64,000 nucleotides of DNA. It comes from Gracilibacillus alcaliphilus (GTDB taxonomy: Bacteria > Bacillota > Bacilli > Bacillales > Amphibacillaceae). Shown piece after piece: positions 52,014 through 60,818 of this stretch (positions are counted from its first letter, which is position 1; each line of letters opens with the position of its first letter). The stretch covers positions 145,519-209,518 of the forward strand of contig NZ_JAFBFA010000006.1 in the NCBI RefSeq assembly GCF_016909015.1, in the 5' to 3' direction. A program made the translations under genes and the position numbers. Under the pieces are notes generated by a model. It worked only from the letters and a program-made list of their open reading frames with translations, ran no database searches and had not been told where the DNA came from.

Positions 52014-52140
52014 AATTGCTCCAGAAATAGGCTCCGCGTTCCATGGGCTTGCGCTCAGCCTCCTCAGAAAAGAAGAGCTCTTCTTTTTCAAGTTAGCTGA
52101 AGCTATACCCGCGGAAAGCGATTTCTCGGAGCGGACATCC
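52014..52140. repeat. Bacillaceae-type intergenic repeat between xylA and xylB
   Basis: The segment contains GGCTCCGCGTTCCATGGGCT, GCGCTCAGCCTCCTC and GAAGCTATACCCGCGGAAAGCG followed by a GAGCGG end. This GC-rich pattern resembles a repeat common in Bacillaceae genomes (built on CGCTTTCCGCGGG). Parts of each half can pair. It has no reading frame and stands out from the AT-rich flanks. Confidence 0.6.
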
Positions 52141-52161
52141 CACTTGGTTAAAAAGTAAAGG

Positions 52162-52185
52162 ACCAAGTGTACTACTTGGTTTTTC
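52162..52185 (+). terminator. Rho-independent terminator-like hairpin before xylB
   Basis: ACCAAGT (52162-52168) and ACTTGGT (52174-52180) form a perfect 7-bp stem followed by TTTTC. It lies between the intergenic repeat and the xylB promoter and may insulate xylB from read-through. Confidence 0.65.
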
Positions 52186-52210
52186 TTATTGATGGACTGT
52201 AATATAATAT

Positions 52211-52239
52211 TTGACAGATGCAAGGTCATGAAATAAAGT
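52211..52239 (+). promoter_or_regulatory. Candidate xylB promoter
   Basis: A -35 TTGACA (52211-52216), 17-nt spacer and -10 TAAAGT (52234-52239) lie 30 bases before the xylB start. An alternative -10 TATAAT is at 52203-52208 with a poor -35. Separate transcription of xylB is implied by the upstream terminators. Confidence 0.5.
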
Positions 52240-52268
52240 GACTCTGCTATGTAGAGAGGGTGTTGACA

Positions 52269-53768
52269 ATGAGTTATGTCATCGGGGTAGATTTAGGGAC
52301 TAGTGCAGTAAAACTGTTGTTAGTAGACCAGACAGGAGAAGTAGTGAACGAAGTATCAAAAGAGTATCCGTTATATCAAGAGAAGACAGGTTACTCTGAA
52401 CAAGACCCGGAGGACTGGACAGAAAAAACGATTGCCGGTTTAAAGGAATTAGTAGAACAATTAGATGGCGGGGCCAGTGACATTGAAGGGATTAGTTTTT
52501 CCGGTCAGATGCACGGTCTAGTATTATTAGATAAACAACATAAACCAATTCGCCGGGCTATTCTATGGAATGATACGAGAACAACTGCCCAATGTCAGGA
52601 AATCTATCAGAAAGTAGGCAAGGATCGCTTTGTCAATATTACAAAGAACCTCGCCTTAGAAGGATTTACTTTACCAAAAATACTCTGGGTGCGGGAGCAT
52701 GAGCCTGATCTGTTCGAACAGGCAAGCAAGTTTGTGCTGCCAAAGGATTACCTCCGCTATCGTCTGACAGAAACGATAGCAATGGATTATTCTGATGCTG
52801 CAGGCACCAGTTTATTAAATGTGGCTGAGAAAAAGTGGAGTCAACAGATTTGTGATTTGTTAGATATAGATATAAATCTTTGTCCACCTTTAGTAGAGTC
52901 ACATGCAAAGGTGGGTGTCATTACACCAGCTGTTGCTGAAGCAACTGGTCTTGATCCGGCAACACCAGTCTTTGCTGGTGGAGCTGATAACGCTTGTGGT
53001 GCGATAGGTGCTGGTATTTTATCCGAAGGCAAGACATTTGTCAGCATTGGCACTTCTGGGGTCGTTTTATCGTATGAAGCGACAGGTAATAAGGATTATA
53101 AGGGAAAGGTTCATTATTTTAACCATGCAGAAGAGGATACATACTATGCTATGGGTGTTACCCTTGCTGCCGGGAACAGTTTGAGCTGGTTCAGAAAAAC
53201 CTTTGCTCCAGATCAAAGCTTTGAAGAACTGCTAAGTAATGTAGGAGATGTGCCAATTGGTGCTAACGGGCTTTTGTTTACTCTATATATTACTGGAGAA
53301 CGATCTCCTCATGCTGATTCGCAAATTCGCGGCAGTTTTATTGGGATGGACAGTTCCCATACGTTATCTGATTTTGCCCGGGCGGTTTTAGAAGGAATAA
53401 CCTTCTCGATTAATGATTCGATTGCTATTTTTCGCGAAAATGGTAAAAAGATTGATACGATTTATTCAATTGGAGGCGGGGCTAAGAATCCGACATGGCT
53501 CCAAATACAGGCAGATATTTTTAATGCAAGAATAATTCGCTTAAAGAGTGAGCAAGGGCCAGGTATGGGGGCAGCCATGTTAGCGGCCTACGGGGTAGGA
53601 TGGTTTGATTCCTTGCAGGCTTGTGCCGAGGCCTTTCTAGTCGAGGCTGACTCCTATCAGCCAAGGGAAGAAAATGTAGAGGCATATCGCAGGTTGTTCC
53701 AGCTGTATCAAGAGATTTATCCACAAACTAAAGGGCTGAATAAGGAACTAATGGCCTTTCGTCAATAA
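52269..53768 (+). CDS. xylB: Xylulokinase
   Basis: A 499-aa FGGY-family kinase that makes D-xylulose 5-phosphate for the pentose phosphate pathway. It shows VIGVDLGTSAVKLLLVD, FSGQMHGLVLLD, AILWNDTRTTAQ, GADNACGAIGAG, SIGTSGVVL and TIYSIGGGAKNPTWLQIQAD. The ATG at 52269 has AGAGAGGGTG upstream and gives the standard length; a GTG at 52260 is in frame but inside the ribosome-binding region. It completes the xylose route begun by XylA. Confidence 0.97.
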   Translation: MSYVIGVDLGTSAVKLLLVDQTGEVVNEVSKEYPLYQEKTGYSEQDPEDWTEKTIAGLKELVEQLDGGASDIEGISFSGQMHGLVLLDKQHKPIRRAILWNDTRTTAQCQEIYQKVGKDRFVNITKNLALEGFTLPKILWVREHEPDLFEQASKFVLPKDYLRYRLTETIAMDYSDAAGTSLLNVAEKKWSQQICDLLDIDINLCPPLVESHAKVGVITPAVAEATGLDPATPVFAGGADNACGAIGAGILSEGKTFVSIGTSGVVLSYEATGNKDYKGKVHYFNHAEEDTYYAMGVTLAAGNSLSWFRKTFAPDQSFEELLSNVGDVPIGANGLLFTLYITGERSPHADSQIRGSFIGMDSSHTLSDFARAVLEGITFSINDSIAIFRENGKKIDTIYSIGGGAKNPTWLQIQADIFNARIIRLKSEQGPGMGAAMLAAYGVGWFDSLQACAEAFLVEADSYQPREENVEAYRRLFQLYQEIYPQTKGLNKELMAFRQ

Positions 53769-53960
53769 TAAGTAGGAGAGGGAAGGTAATCAATAGCATT
53801 ACACTTCCCTTTTTTACACCTAACAAGATAGAACTGCAAAAGAAGGGTGGTTTTGTATCAAGAGTTGTGTGTAAAATAAATTTATCCTTGTTTTTTTATA
53901 GATATTTTGTGGAGAGTTTAGGCAAGGCATTTTTTCTTTAATGGTGGAAGGAGGTGGGTA

Positions 53961-55730
53961 ATGAATAAGCTGCTGCGTTTTTTTGACCAATTAAATGTAA
54001 AAAACAAATTACTTGGAATTTATCTACTAGTCACCGTGATTCCAATTATTTTAGTGGGTGCATATTTGAACTTCAGTACCAGAAATATTGTATTAAACCA
54101 TTCACTTAGTGAAGCAGATTCCAATGTTGACAAGCTGGAGTTACGCTTTCAAACCTCATTAAATCGCATTATTAACGTTTCTGATATGTTATTTATGAAT
54201 CCTACGTTAAAAGAATTTCTAGAAAACGATTATGAAACGACTCTAGATATGTATAATGCCTATCAGAATTATCCGATCTTTGATGAATATTTGAATTATT
54301 ACGATGAAATTGCAACGATTCAATTTTTTATGAATAAAGAGATGATCACTAATTCCCACTTTATTCAGGCTGATGATGTTGTACAAGAACAAGCTTGGTA
54401 TAGAGAGGCAAGGGCAAAAAATGGTCAAATTGTCTGGGTGTATTTAGAAGAACATTGGACCAAGAGAAAAAGCGTTGCCTTAGCTCGAACTGTCTATGGG
54501 ACAGATAACAGCAATTTAGGAGTATTAGTGATCCATCTTTCTCCACATATTCTTCGTTCTCTTGTAGAGGGGGAGTTATACCATTCCTTTATCACTTTAG
54601 ACGAAGAGGTAATTATTTATGATTCAAATAAGGCCTATATTGGAGAACAAACGAATATCTTTGAAAATAATGATAGCCATAATAAAAATTATGTGATAGA
54701 TACGACGTATGATCATAAACAGGTCAAAATCATTGTTCATGATTTGCTGCCAACGAAATCCCTATATAACTCCTTTCAGATTGGGACGGTTATTCCCGTA
54801 GAAGAAGTAACCAAGGAATCAAATGCGGCATATGCGAAGGGTTTTTTTATCACATTAGGGGCATTATCTGTTTCCTTGGTATTGATCCTGATTTTTACGA
54901 AGAGTTTTCACAGCAGGGTGAACCAACTAAGGCGTACGATGTATCAGGTGGCAAAAGGGGACTTTTCAATTACGGATAAAATGAAGGGGCACGATGAAAT
55001 CAGCCAAGTATATGATGATCTCACGCAGACGGCAGCCAGTGTGGAGCAAATCATTGATGAAGTATATAATCAAAAACTAAAAGAAGAGAAATGGAAGCGT
55101 CAACAAAAGGAAATGGACTTTAAGATGCTTGCTAGTCAAATCAATCCGCACTTTCTATATAATACATTGGAAATGATTCGCATGAAATCACTGTCCAATG
55201 GTGACAGGGAAGTGGCCAAGATTGTGAAGATGCTCAGCAAGATGATGCGTTCAGCGTTAACGAGCACAGATAAGCTGCTGCCATTTAGCAATGAGGTCGA
55301 TTTAATCCAAAATTATTTAGAAATCCAGAAATTAAGGTTTGGAGAAAAGATAGATTACCAACTGGAAGTAGAAGATTCGGTGTATTCCTATTATTTACTG
55401 CCGCTATTAATTCAGCCGCTTGTAGAAAATGCTATTATACACGGATTAGAGCCGAAAGAAGGCTCTGGGTTTGTCAAAATAAAGATAAGTGAAAAAGAAA
55501 CATATATCTTGATTATTGTTAAAGATAATGGTGTTGGCATGCCATCAGCAAGGGTAAATGAGATAAAAGGGCGGATCGCGGATGAACAGCATACAAGTGA
55601 AAGCATAGGGCTGCATAACGTGCACCAGCGCTTGAGATTGTCATATGGAGGGCAATATGGCTTGGAGATTAATAGTTTAGAAGAATTAGGAACAAAAATG
55701 ATATTAAAAGTGCCGAAACTAACAAAATAA
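53961..55730 (+). CDS. Sensor histidine kinase, YesM-like
   Basis: A 589-aa two-helix sensor kinase (membrane segments about 17-38 and 293-313), with an extracellular Cache-like sensor between them, a HAMP segment (about 314-366), and a His_kinase domain with the phosphorylated His397 in MLASQINPHFLYNTLEMIRM. The ATPase domain contains the N box LVENAIIHGLEPK and DNGVGM. This is the LytS/YesM class that pairs with AraC-type response regulators and senses extracellular sugars or their binding proteins. GGAAGGAGG precedes the ATG. The partner response regulator starts 24 bases after the stop. Confidence 0.93.
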   Translation: MNKLLRFFDQLNVKNKLLGIYLLVTVIPIILVGAYLNFSTRNIVLNHSLSEADSNVDKLELRFQTSLNRIINVSDMLFMNPTLKEFLENDYETTLDMYNAYQNYPIFDEYLNYYDEIATIQFFMNKEMITNSHFIQADDVVQEQAWYREARAKNGQIVWVYLEEHWTKRKSVALARTVYGTDNSNLGVLVIHLSPHILRSLVEGELYHSFITLDEEVIIYDSNKAYIGEQTNIFENNDSHNKNYVIDTTYDHKQVKIIVHDLLPTKSLYNSFQIGTVIPVEEVTKESNAAYAKGFFITLGALSVSLVLILIFTKSFHSRVNQLRRTMYQVAKGDFSITDKMKGHDEISQVYDDLTQTAASVEQIIDEVYNQKLKEEKWKRQQKEMDFKMLASQINPHFLYNTLEMIRMKSLSNGDREVAKIVKMLSKMMRSALTSTDKLLPFSNEVDLIQNYLEIQKLRFGEKIDYQLEVEDSVYSYYLLPLLIQPLVENAIIHGLEPKEGSGFVKIKISEKETYILIIVKDNGVGMPSARVNEIKGRIADEQHTSESIGLHNVHQRLRLSYGGQYGLEINSLEELGTKMILKVPKLTK

Positions 55731-55754
55731 GAGAAGCAGGAGGGATCAACCAAC

Positions 55755-57239
55755 ATGTTGAAGGTAATGTTTATCGATGATGAGCCATTGATTCGGGATG
55801 GGATGGCTTTGCTTATTGACTGGGAAGACTACGGTTATCAGGTTGTTGGTTCAGCTGATAATGGTAAAAATGGGTTAGAGAAGTTACGGTTACTACGGCC
55901 CGATCTAGTTTTTGTTGATATCAGAATGCCGGGATTGAGTGGAATTGAAATGATTAAGCAGGCCAAGGCGGAAGGGCTGCACAGCAAATATATTATTTTG
56001 TCGGGTTATTCTGATTTTGCATATGCCCAACAAGCCATTCGTTTGGGGATGGAATCTTATTTATTAAAACCAGTAGATGAAGAAGAATTAATCCCTTTGA
56101 TTCAACAAGTGCGTCAGAAATGCCTAGATGAAACACAAGAGAAATATTATCTAAGCAATTATAAATTAATGCAAGAAAAACAGCAGTGGCAAAATTTATT
56201 AAATGGAACCATACAAGATGAAGCATGGATAGGACAGTTTTGCCAGCAACGTTTCCATCTAGTCAGTGTTATCCACCTGAGTGAATTGGGCAAGGCAGAG
56301 GTAGAGACTGCGTTTGATCATTATCCTGTCTTCGAAAGAGTGTGGCTGGATTCATGCCTCTATCTTATTTTGGAGGAATCAGCATATGATTCCTTTAACA
56401 AGCAATTCTTGGAGAGACAACGTCTTGTTTCTAGGAGACGGTTTCAATGTCAAGCAGTAGCAATTCCAATGACCATAAGAGAGCTGCCGCAAGCAGTAAG
56501 AAAATTGAATAAACTGCAAGAATTACATTTTAGTTATGATGGATGTGTAATTTTAACAGAGGAACAACTTATTTGTGAAGGAGCCGAATTATCAGAGGAT
56601 TGGATTCGTTCCCTTTGTAATGCTTTAACCTTTGGTGAAGAACAGCAAATAGATGCTTTATTTATCCAGTTGAAACGGTATTACCAAACGAATCAGTTGG
56701 ATAAACAGCATATTATTACCGAGACAATTGAGCGGATTAAGGATGTATACTTGATGTTGGCACATGAACATCAGACGATTTCCGTACTGTCTAATCAAGT
56801 GATGACCGATATGATCTGCCAGGCTGATACGTTAGAAATTTTGTTAGAAGCAATCAAGACACAGCTCAAACGAGACACGGCCAGTATCAATGCCTTTATT
56901 AGTTCTGGTGACAATATTGTACAGAAGATTATTGAATTTGTAGAACGTTATTATTATAAAGACCTCAATTTAAAAGCGGTAGCTGAATTATTTAACTATA
57001 ATAATACCTATCTGGGAAAGAAATTTAAGAAGACGACAAATCAATATTTTCATCATTATCTGGATCAGGTTAGAATTGAAAAAGCCAAAACTTTTTTAGC
57101 GGAAGAGAATAGGAAGGTATATGAAGTGGCTGAGAAAGTGGGATATTCAAGTAACGATTATTTCTATAAAAAATTTAAGAAATACGTAGGGATCAGTCCC
57201 AAAGAGTATCAAAAATCAAAGCGTAAACAATATATTTGA
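55755..57239 (+). CDS. AraC-type response regulator, YesN-like
   Basis: A 494-aa response regulator with a receiver domain at 1-120 (phospho-acceptor Asp55 in LVFVDIRMPGLSG, Lys near 107 in YLLKPVDEEEL) and a C-terminal AraC double HTH (LKAVAELFNYNNTYLGKKFK, then VYEVAEKVGYSSNDYFYKKF and KKYVGISPKEYQ). The middle region is a helical linker of unknown role. It is the partner of the YesM-like kinase upstream and probably activates the importer operon at 59558 and the genes around it. Confidence 0.93.
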   Translation: MLKVMFIDDEPLIRDGMALLIDWEDYGYQVVGSADNGKNGLEKLRLLRPDLVFVDIRMPGLSGIEMIKQAKAEGLHSKYIILSGYSDFAYAQQAIRLGMESYLLKPVDEEELIPLIQQVRQKCLDETQEKYYLSNYKLMQEKQQWQNLLNGTIQDEAWIGQFCQQRFHLVSVIHLSELGKAEVETAFDHYPVFERVWLDSCLYLILEESAYDSFNKQFLERQRLVSRRRFQCQAVAIPMTIRELPQAVRKLNKLQELHFSYDGCVILTEEQLICEGAELSEDWIRSLCNALTFGEEQQIDALFIQLKRYYQTNQLDKQHIITETIERIKDVYLMLAHEHQTISVLSNQVMTDMICQADTLEILLEAIKTQLKRDTASINAFISSGDNIVQKIIEFVERYYYKDLNLKAVAELFNYNNTYLGKKFKKTTNQYFHHYLDQVRIEKAKTFLAEENRKVYEVAEKVGYSSNDYFYKKFKKYVGISPKEYQKSKRKQYI

Positions 57240-57258
57240 TTATAAGGGAGGAATCGTG

Positions 57259-57948
57259 ATGTCAACTACAGTTACAGAAAGACCGCTGTATATTGCTATT
57301 CAATATATCTACTATGTTATGATTACTAACATTCTATTTATAGCAGCAAATATTCTCTTAGTAGCAGCATTTATCTTCGTGGAGATAAGGATAGAGAATA
57401 TCTTATTGTTTTATGCAGCTCTCTTGCCAATGGGGCCTGCTTTAGCGGCATTGCATGCAACAATGGGAAAGGCGATCCGTGAACAAGATTTGAAACCGGT
57501 GAAAGACTTTTTTTCTTATTATCGTAAGAATTTTGCTGTTTCCAGTAAATATTGGCTGATACATCTCACAGCTGTTACGATTTTGATCATTGATATTCAT
57601 TATGCCAATATTTATTTTTCCGCTTTATCGCCTATATTTTTATTTTTAATAGTGATTTTGTTGTTTATGATGCTATATGCATTTCCCATTTTGACTAGGT
57701 TTGAGGTGAAAATCAAGAATTTGCTGATGGTCTCAATTTATTCGATTTTTCGTTTTTATAAAACAACATTGCTTCATCTGTCTACCTTGTTATCACTAGG
57801 AATTATCTATTACTTTGCACCTGGGATTGTATGGTGGTTTTGTATGAGTGCGGCTGTCTTTTTTATTATGTTAAATATGAATAAGCCGCTTAAGGTGTTG
57901 GAAACACAAATGTCAGAAAATGTGAGGGAACAACATGAAAAAGTATAA
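57259..57948 (+). CDS. YesL-like DUF624 membrane protein
   Basis: A 229-aa polytopic protein of the YesL/DUF624 family with about six helices and the conserved segment LLPMGPALAALHATMGKAIRE. The ATG at 57259 has GGGAGG upstream; the GTG at 57256 is also possible. It follows the YesMN pair by 20 bases and overlaps the DUF4340 gene by 14 bases, so it belongs to that operon. In Bacillus subtilis yesL also lies beside yesMN, which supports the identification. Confidence 0.85.
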   Translation: MSTTVTERPLYIAIQYIYYVMITNILFIAANILLVAAFIFVEIRIENILLFYAALLPMGPALAALHATMGKAIREQDLKPVKDFFSYYRKNFAVSSKYWLIHLTAVTILIIDIHYANIYFSALSPIFLFLIVILLFMMLYAFPILTRFEVKIKNLLMVSIYSIFRFYKTTLLHLSTLLSLGIIYYFAPGIVWWFCMSAAVFFIMLNMNKPLKVLETQMSENVREQHEKV

Positions 57949-59275
57949 ATTTATAGTTATCATTATCGGAATTATGATTGCCGCTGTTTTGCTCATCGTT
58001 TTCCTAGATATGGACAAACAGGTGGAAACCAATGCCAAAGACAGACGGCTGTTAGAGCATTTTGATTCGATGGATACGATTCAAATTCATGCGGACACTA
58101 AGCTTTCTTTGCATAAAGAGGGGGAGAAATGGAATTTGGAAGGAGCTGAACAATCGCTTGATCAATCGGCGCTGGAGCGTTTTCTTACTGCCATGGAAAC
58201 CATGCAAGGAGAACCAGTGGAAGTGAACAAAAATGATGTCTATTTAGATTTCCCGACGGTTGCTGTTACTTTTCATAATCAGGAAGGAGACAAACAGCAA
58301 ATTACGATTGGTCAAATGCATCCGCAAGCAAACAAATACTATGTCGAACAAAAAAATCAAGAGCAAGTCTATCTGGTCGATCGCGAATTGATTGAAACGA
58401 TTCCGCTGCAGCCCAAGCATTTGCTGGATTATCAGCTGCTAACTGTACAGGCGAAAGACGTAACGGAAATGACGATTGACAATGGTACAGAAGTAATCGA
58501 ATTGAGCAGAGACTCACCTTTTTCTGAACAAGAGGCTCTCGCCCATATCAGTGGCTGGTATCTGCAACAGCCTTATTCTAATTACAGTATTGCCTTTTCG
58601 ATGATGCAAGAGATGCTTCAGACGATTCAACATTTTGAAGCTGAACCTGTTTCTGATTTGCAGCAAGCGGCTGGTTTGGGAGATGCTGATTTTACGATTA
58701 CCTTTAAGACACCAGATCAAGAGGAACAGCTTATTATAGGTGATCCTGCAGCAAACAATCGTTATTATGTACAGGTTGCAGGAAGAGATGATGTCTATAC
58801 GGTGGAAGCTGCATTATTAGAGCCATTTAGTCATCAAGCCTATGATATGATTGATCCTTTTGTTTATATTGTTCCAATGGAAACACTGGAATCTTTAGAG
58901 ATGGAAGTCGCTGATGGATCTATTACATTTGCGTTTAACCATCAACCAGAAGGAGATCAAGTACAGACAACCGTTTATTATCAAGGAAATAAGCTGGATA
59001 CCGAAGCTTTTAGGGAGATATATAAACAGGTTATCGGCTTAACATTTGATGGGAAATATGAAGAGGAAGAATTAACAGACACTGATCAGGCCAGATTAAG
59101 CTTTCGTTTGCAAACTGAAGAAGCAGAGTCGCTTACGACAAATATAGAGTTTGTTTCGATATCGCCCACACATTATGCGATCAAGCGAGAGAACACACCG
59201 ATCGATTTTGTGATTGAAAAACAAAAAGTAGAACAAGCATTCACCAGTTTGCAACATATCGCTGCAAATAAATAA
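57935..59275 (+). CDS. DUF4340 domain-containing membrane-anchored protein
   Basis: A 446-aa protein with one N-terminal membrane helix (about 5-24, FIVIIIGIMIAAVLLIVFLD) and a repeated extracytoplasmic beta-rich DUF4340 region. Two similar units are visible, for example PTVAVTFHNQEGDKQQITIG with QANKYYVEQKNQEQVYLVD, then DFTITFKTPDQEEQLIIGDP with ANNRYYVQVAGRDDVYTV. This domain is more often seen beside ABC-type gliding/GldG systems, so its presence in a sugar operon is unusual. It overlaps the YesL-like gene and ends with a terminator. The molecular role is unknown. Confidence 0.85.
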   Translation: MKKYKFIVIIIGIMIAAVLLIVFLDMDKQVETNAKDRRLLEHFDSMDTIQIHADTKLSLHKEGEKWNLEGAEQSLDQSALERFLTAMETMQGEPVEVNKNDVYLDFPTVAVTFHNQEGDKQQITIGQMHPQANKYYVEQKNQEQVYLVDRELIETIPLQPKHLLDYQLLTVQAKDVTEMTIDNGTEVIELSRDSPFSEQEALAHISGWYLQQPYSNYSIAFSMMQEMLQTIQHFEAEPVSDLQQAAGLGDADFTITFKTPDQEEQLIIGDPAANNRYYVQVAGRDDVYTVEAALLEPFSHQAYDMIDPFVYIVPMETLESLEMEVADGSITFAFNHQPEGDQVQTTVYYQGNKLDTEAFREIYKQVIGLTFDGKYEEEELTDTDQARLSFRLQTEEAESLTTNIEFVSISPTHYAIKRENTPIDFVIEKQKVEQAFTSLQHIAANK

Positions 59276-59280
59276 GCAGA

Positions 59281-59308
59281 AAACTAAGCTCTCGAGCTTA
59301 GTTTTTTT
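59281..59308 (+). terminator. Terminator of the YesMN-YesL-DUF4340 operon
   Basis: AAACTAAGCTC (59281-59291) and GAGCTTAGTTT (59294-59304) form an 11-bp stem with a 2-nt loop and a T-run. Confidence 0.92.
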
Positions 59309-59468
59309 ATGCAAGATTTCTATTCTATGTCAAATCTAATACGTCTATCCAAGGCTTTTGTTGTCTTAAGTTGTCCGTTTTATTAGGATAGTAGCTGGTT
59401 TCCCTATGTGAAAGGATCGTCAACAAACACCTCTCGTTTTTACCTGTTTTTATGTCTTATTTGACAGG

Positions 59469-59497
59469 TTTTTATTGAAAGCGGTTTCCGATATAAT
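59469..59497 (+). promoter_or_regulatory. Promoter and cre site of the LplB/YtcP/LipO importer operon
   Basis: A weak -35 TTTTTA (59469-59474), 17-nt spacer and -10 TATAAT (59492-59497) are seen. TTGAAAGCGGTTTCC (59475-59489) matches the cre consensus at 14 of 15 positions and fills the spacer, so CcpA would block the promoter. Confidence 0.65.
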
Positions 59498-59557
59498 GAA
59501 ATTATCGTTGAGAAAGCTTGTTATAACGGCTTTTGATAGAGTAAGGAGAGGGTAGCC

Positions 59558-60553
59558 ATGAGTCAAAAAAAACATGTTTCAGAAGCTAATATAAAGGTCG
59601 CCGGGGCTTCAACTTTGTTGAAACGGAAAAGAAAACCTCATTATGAGGACGGTTTCTTACAAAAACTGGGTAAACAAAAAGCACTATTGTTAATGTCCCT
59701 GCCATTTGTTGTTTGGCTGATTATTTTCAAATATATTCCCGTAGCAGGCTGGGTGATGGCCTTTCAAGATTATAAACCGCAATTCGGTATGTTTGATCAG
59801 GAATGGGTAGGGTGGAAGCATTTTAAGGAATTATTCAATGAGCCGACTTTTTACCGAGCATTGGAAAATACCTTGGGCATGGGGATACTCGGCTTAGTTT
59901 TCGGTACGCTATTTGCGATTGCATTTGCCCTTTTGCTAAATGAGTTACGGTTTTTAACATTAAAGAAATGGACACAGACGATTTCTTATTTACCTCACTT
60001 TGTATCTTGGGTCATTGTCGCTAACATTGTGATCACGATGTTGTCTCCTGAAGGAATTATTAATAATCTGCTGGTAGGTACTGGCATTCTGAACAATCCG
60101 ATTAATTTCATGGCCAGACCGGATATGTTTTGGGGAATTGTTACAGCTGCCGATGTTTGGAAAGAAACAGGCTGGAATGCCATCATTTATCTGGCCGCTA
60201 TGGCAGGTGTCGATCCACAGTTATATGAAGCAGCAAAAGTGGATGGGGCCAGCAGATGGCGGCAAATGTGGCATATTACTTTACCGAGTATCAGACCAGT
60301 TATTATTGTTCTTTTAATATTAAATATTGGTAATTTAATCAATATAGGTTTTGAAAAACAAATGCTGTTAGGGAATAATATCGTGGCAGAAAAAGCCCTT
60401 GTTATTGATCTATATGCACTGGAATATGGTATCGGGATGTTCCGTTATTCCTTTGGTACAGCAATTGGGATCTTTAAATCAGTTATCAGTATTATCTTGA
60501 TCTTGATTTGTAATGGGTTTGCCAAACGGATGGGAGAAGGCAGAGTATTTTGA
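59558..60553 (+). CDS. Oligosaccharide ABC transporter permease, LplB-type
   Basis: A 331-aa permease of the LplB/YteP family, which has a longer N-terminal tail (about 45 residues) than MalF-type subunits. Six helices and the EAA loop YEAAKVDGASRWRQMWHITL are seen, with the family-typical end FAKRMGEGRVF. AAGGAGAGG precedes the ATG. It should import xylo- or other plant-derived oligosaccharides together with the permease at 60819 and the lipoprotein at 61754. Confidence 0.92.
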   Translation: MSQKKHVSEANIKVAGASTLLKRKRKPHYEDGFLQKLGKQKALLLMSLPFVVWLIIFKYIPVAGWVMAFQDYKPQFGMFDQEWVGWKHFKELFNEPTFYRALENTLGMGILGLVFGTLFAIAFALLLNELRFLTLKKWTQTISYLPHFVSWVIVANIVITMLSPEGIINNLLVGTGILNNPINFMARPDMFWGIVTAADVWKETGWNAIIYLAAMAGVDPQLYEAAKVDGASRWRQMWHITLPSIRPVIIVLLILNIGNLINIGFEKQMLLGNNIVAEKALVIDLYALEYGIGMFRYSFGTAIGIFKSVISIILILICNGFAKRMGEGRVF

Positions 60554-60558
60554 TAAAA

Positions 60559-60800
60559 AGAGGTTGTTCAAAAAGTCCAACAAAAATGAGACAGCGAATT
60601 TCTGCGTTGACTTGCTTTTCCGCTACTCACGTATTAAAAGCATACGCTCCGTTCCTTGGAAAAGAAGATCGCTTTTCCGGCGTGCAAGACCGTCTCCTTG
60701 AAAAAGAAGGTCGCTTTTTCTGCGTGCAAGATCGGTTGCTCAAAGACTGCGCCGCCTTGAACTTCTTGGTCCTTTTTATCGAACTTTTTGAACACGCACT
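60559..60800 (+). repeat. Small inverted-end repeat element, copy B, inserted in a permease operon
   Basis: It begins AGAGGTTGTTCAAAAAGT and ends ACTTTTTGAACACGCACT like the copy at 50200. Inside, a segment with AAAAGAAGATCGCTTTTCCG and GCGTGCAAGACCGTC is duplicated in slightly altered form, so this copy has an internal repeat. It separates two permease genes and ends 18 bases before the next start codon; AAAAAGAGG directly after it serves as ribosome binding site. No real gene is encoded by the short frames inside. Confidence 0.75.
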
Positions 60801-60818
60801 AAAAAGAGGTGTTTTCAG

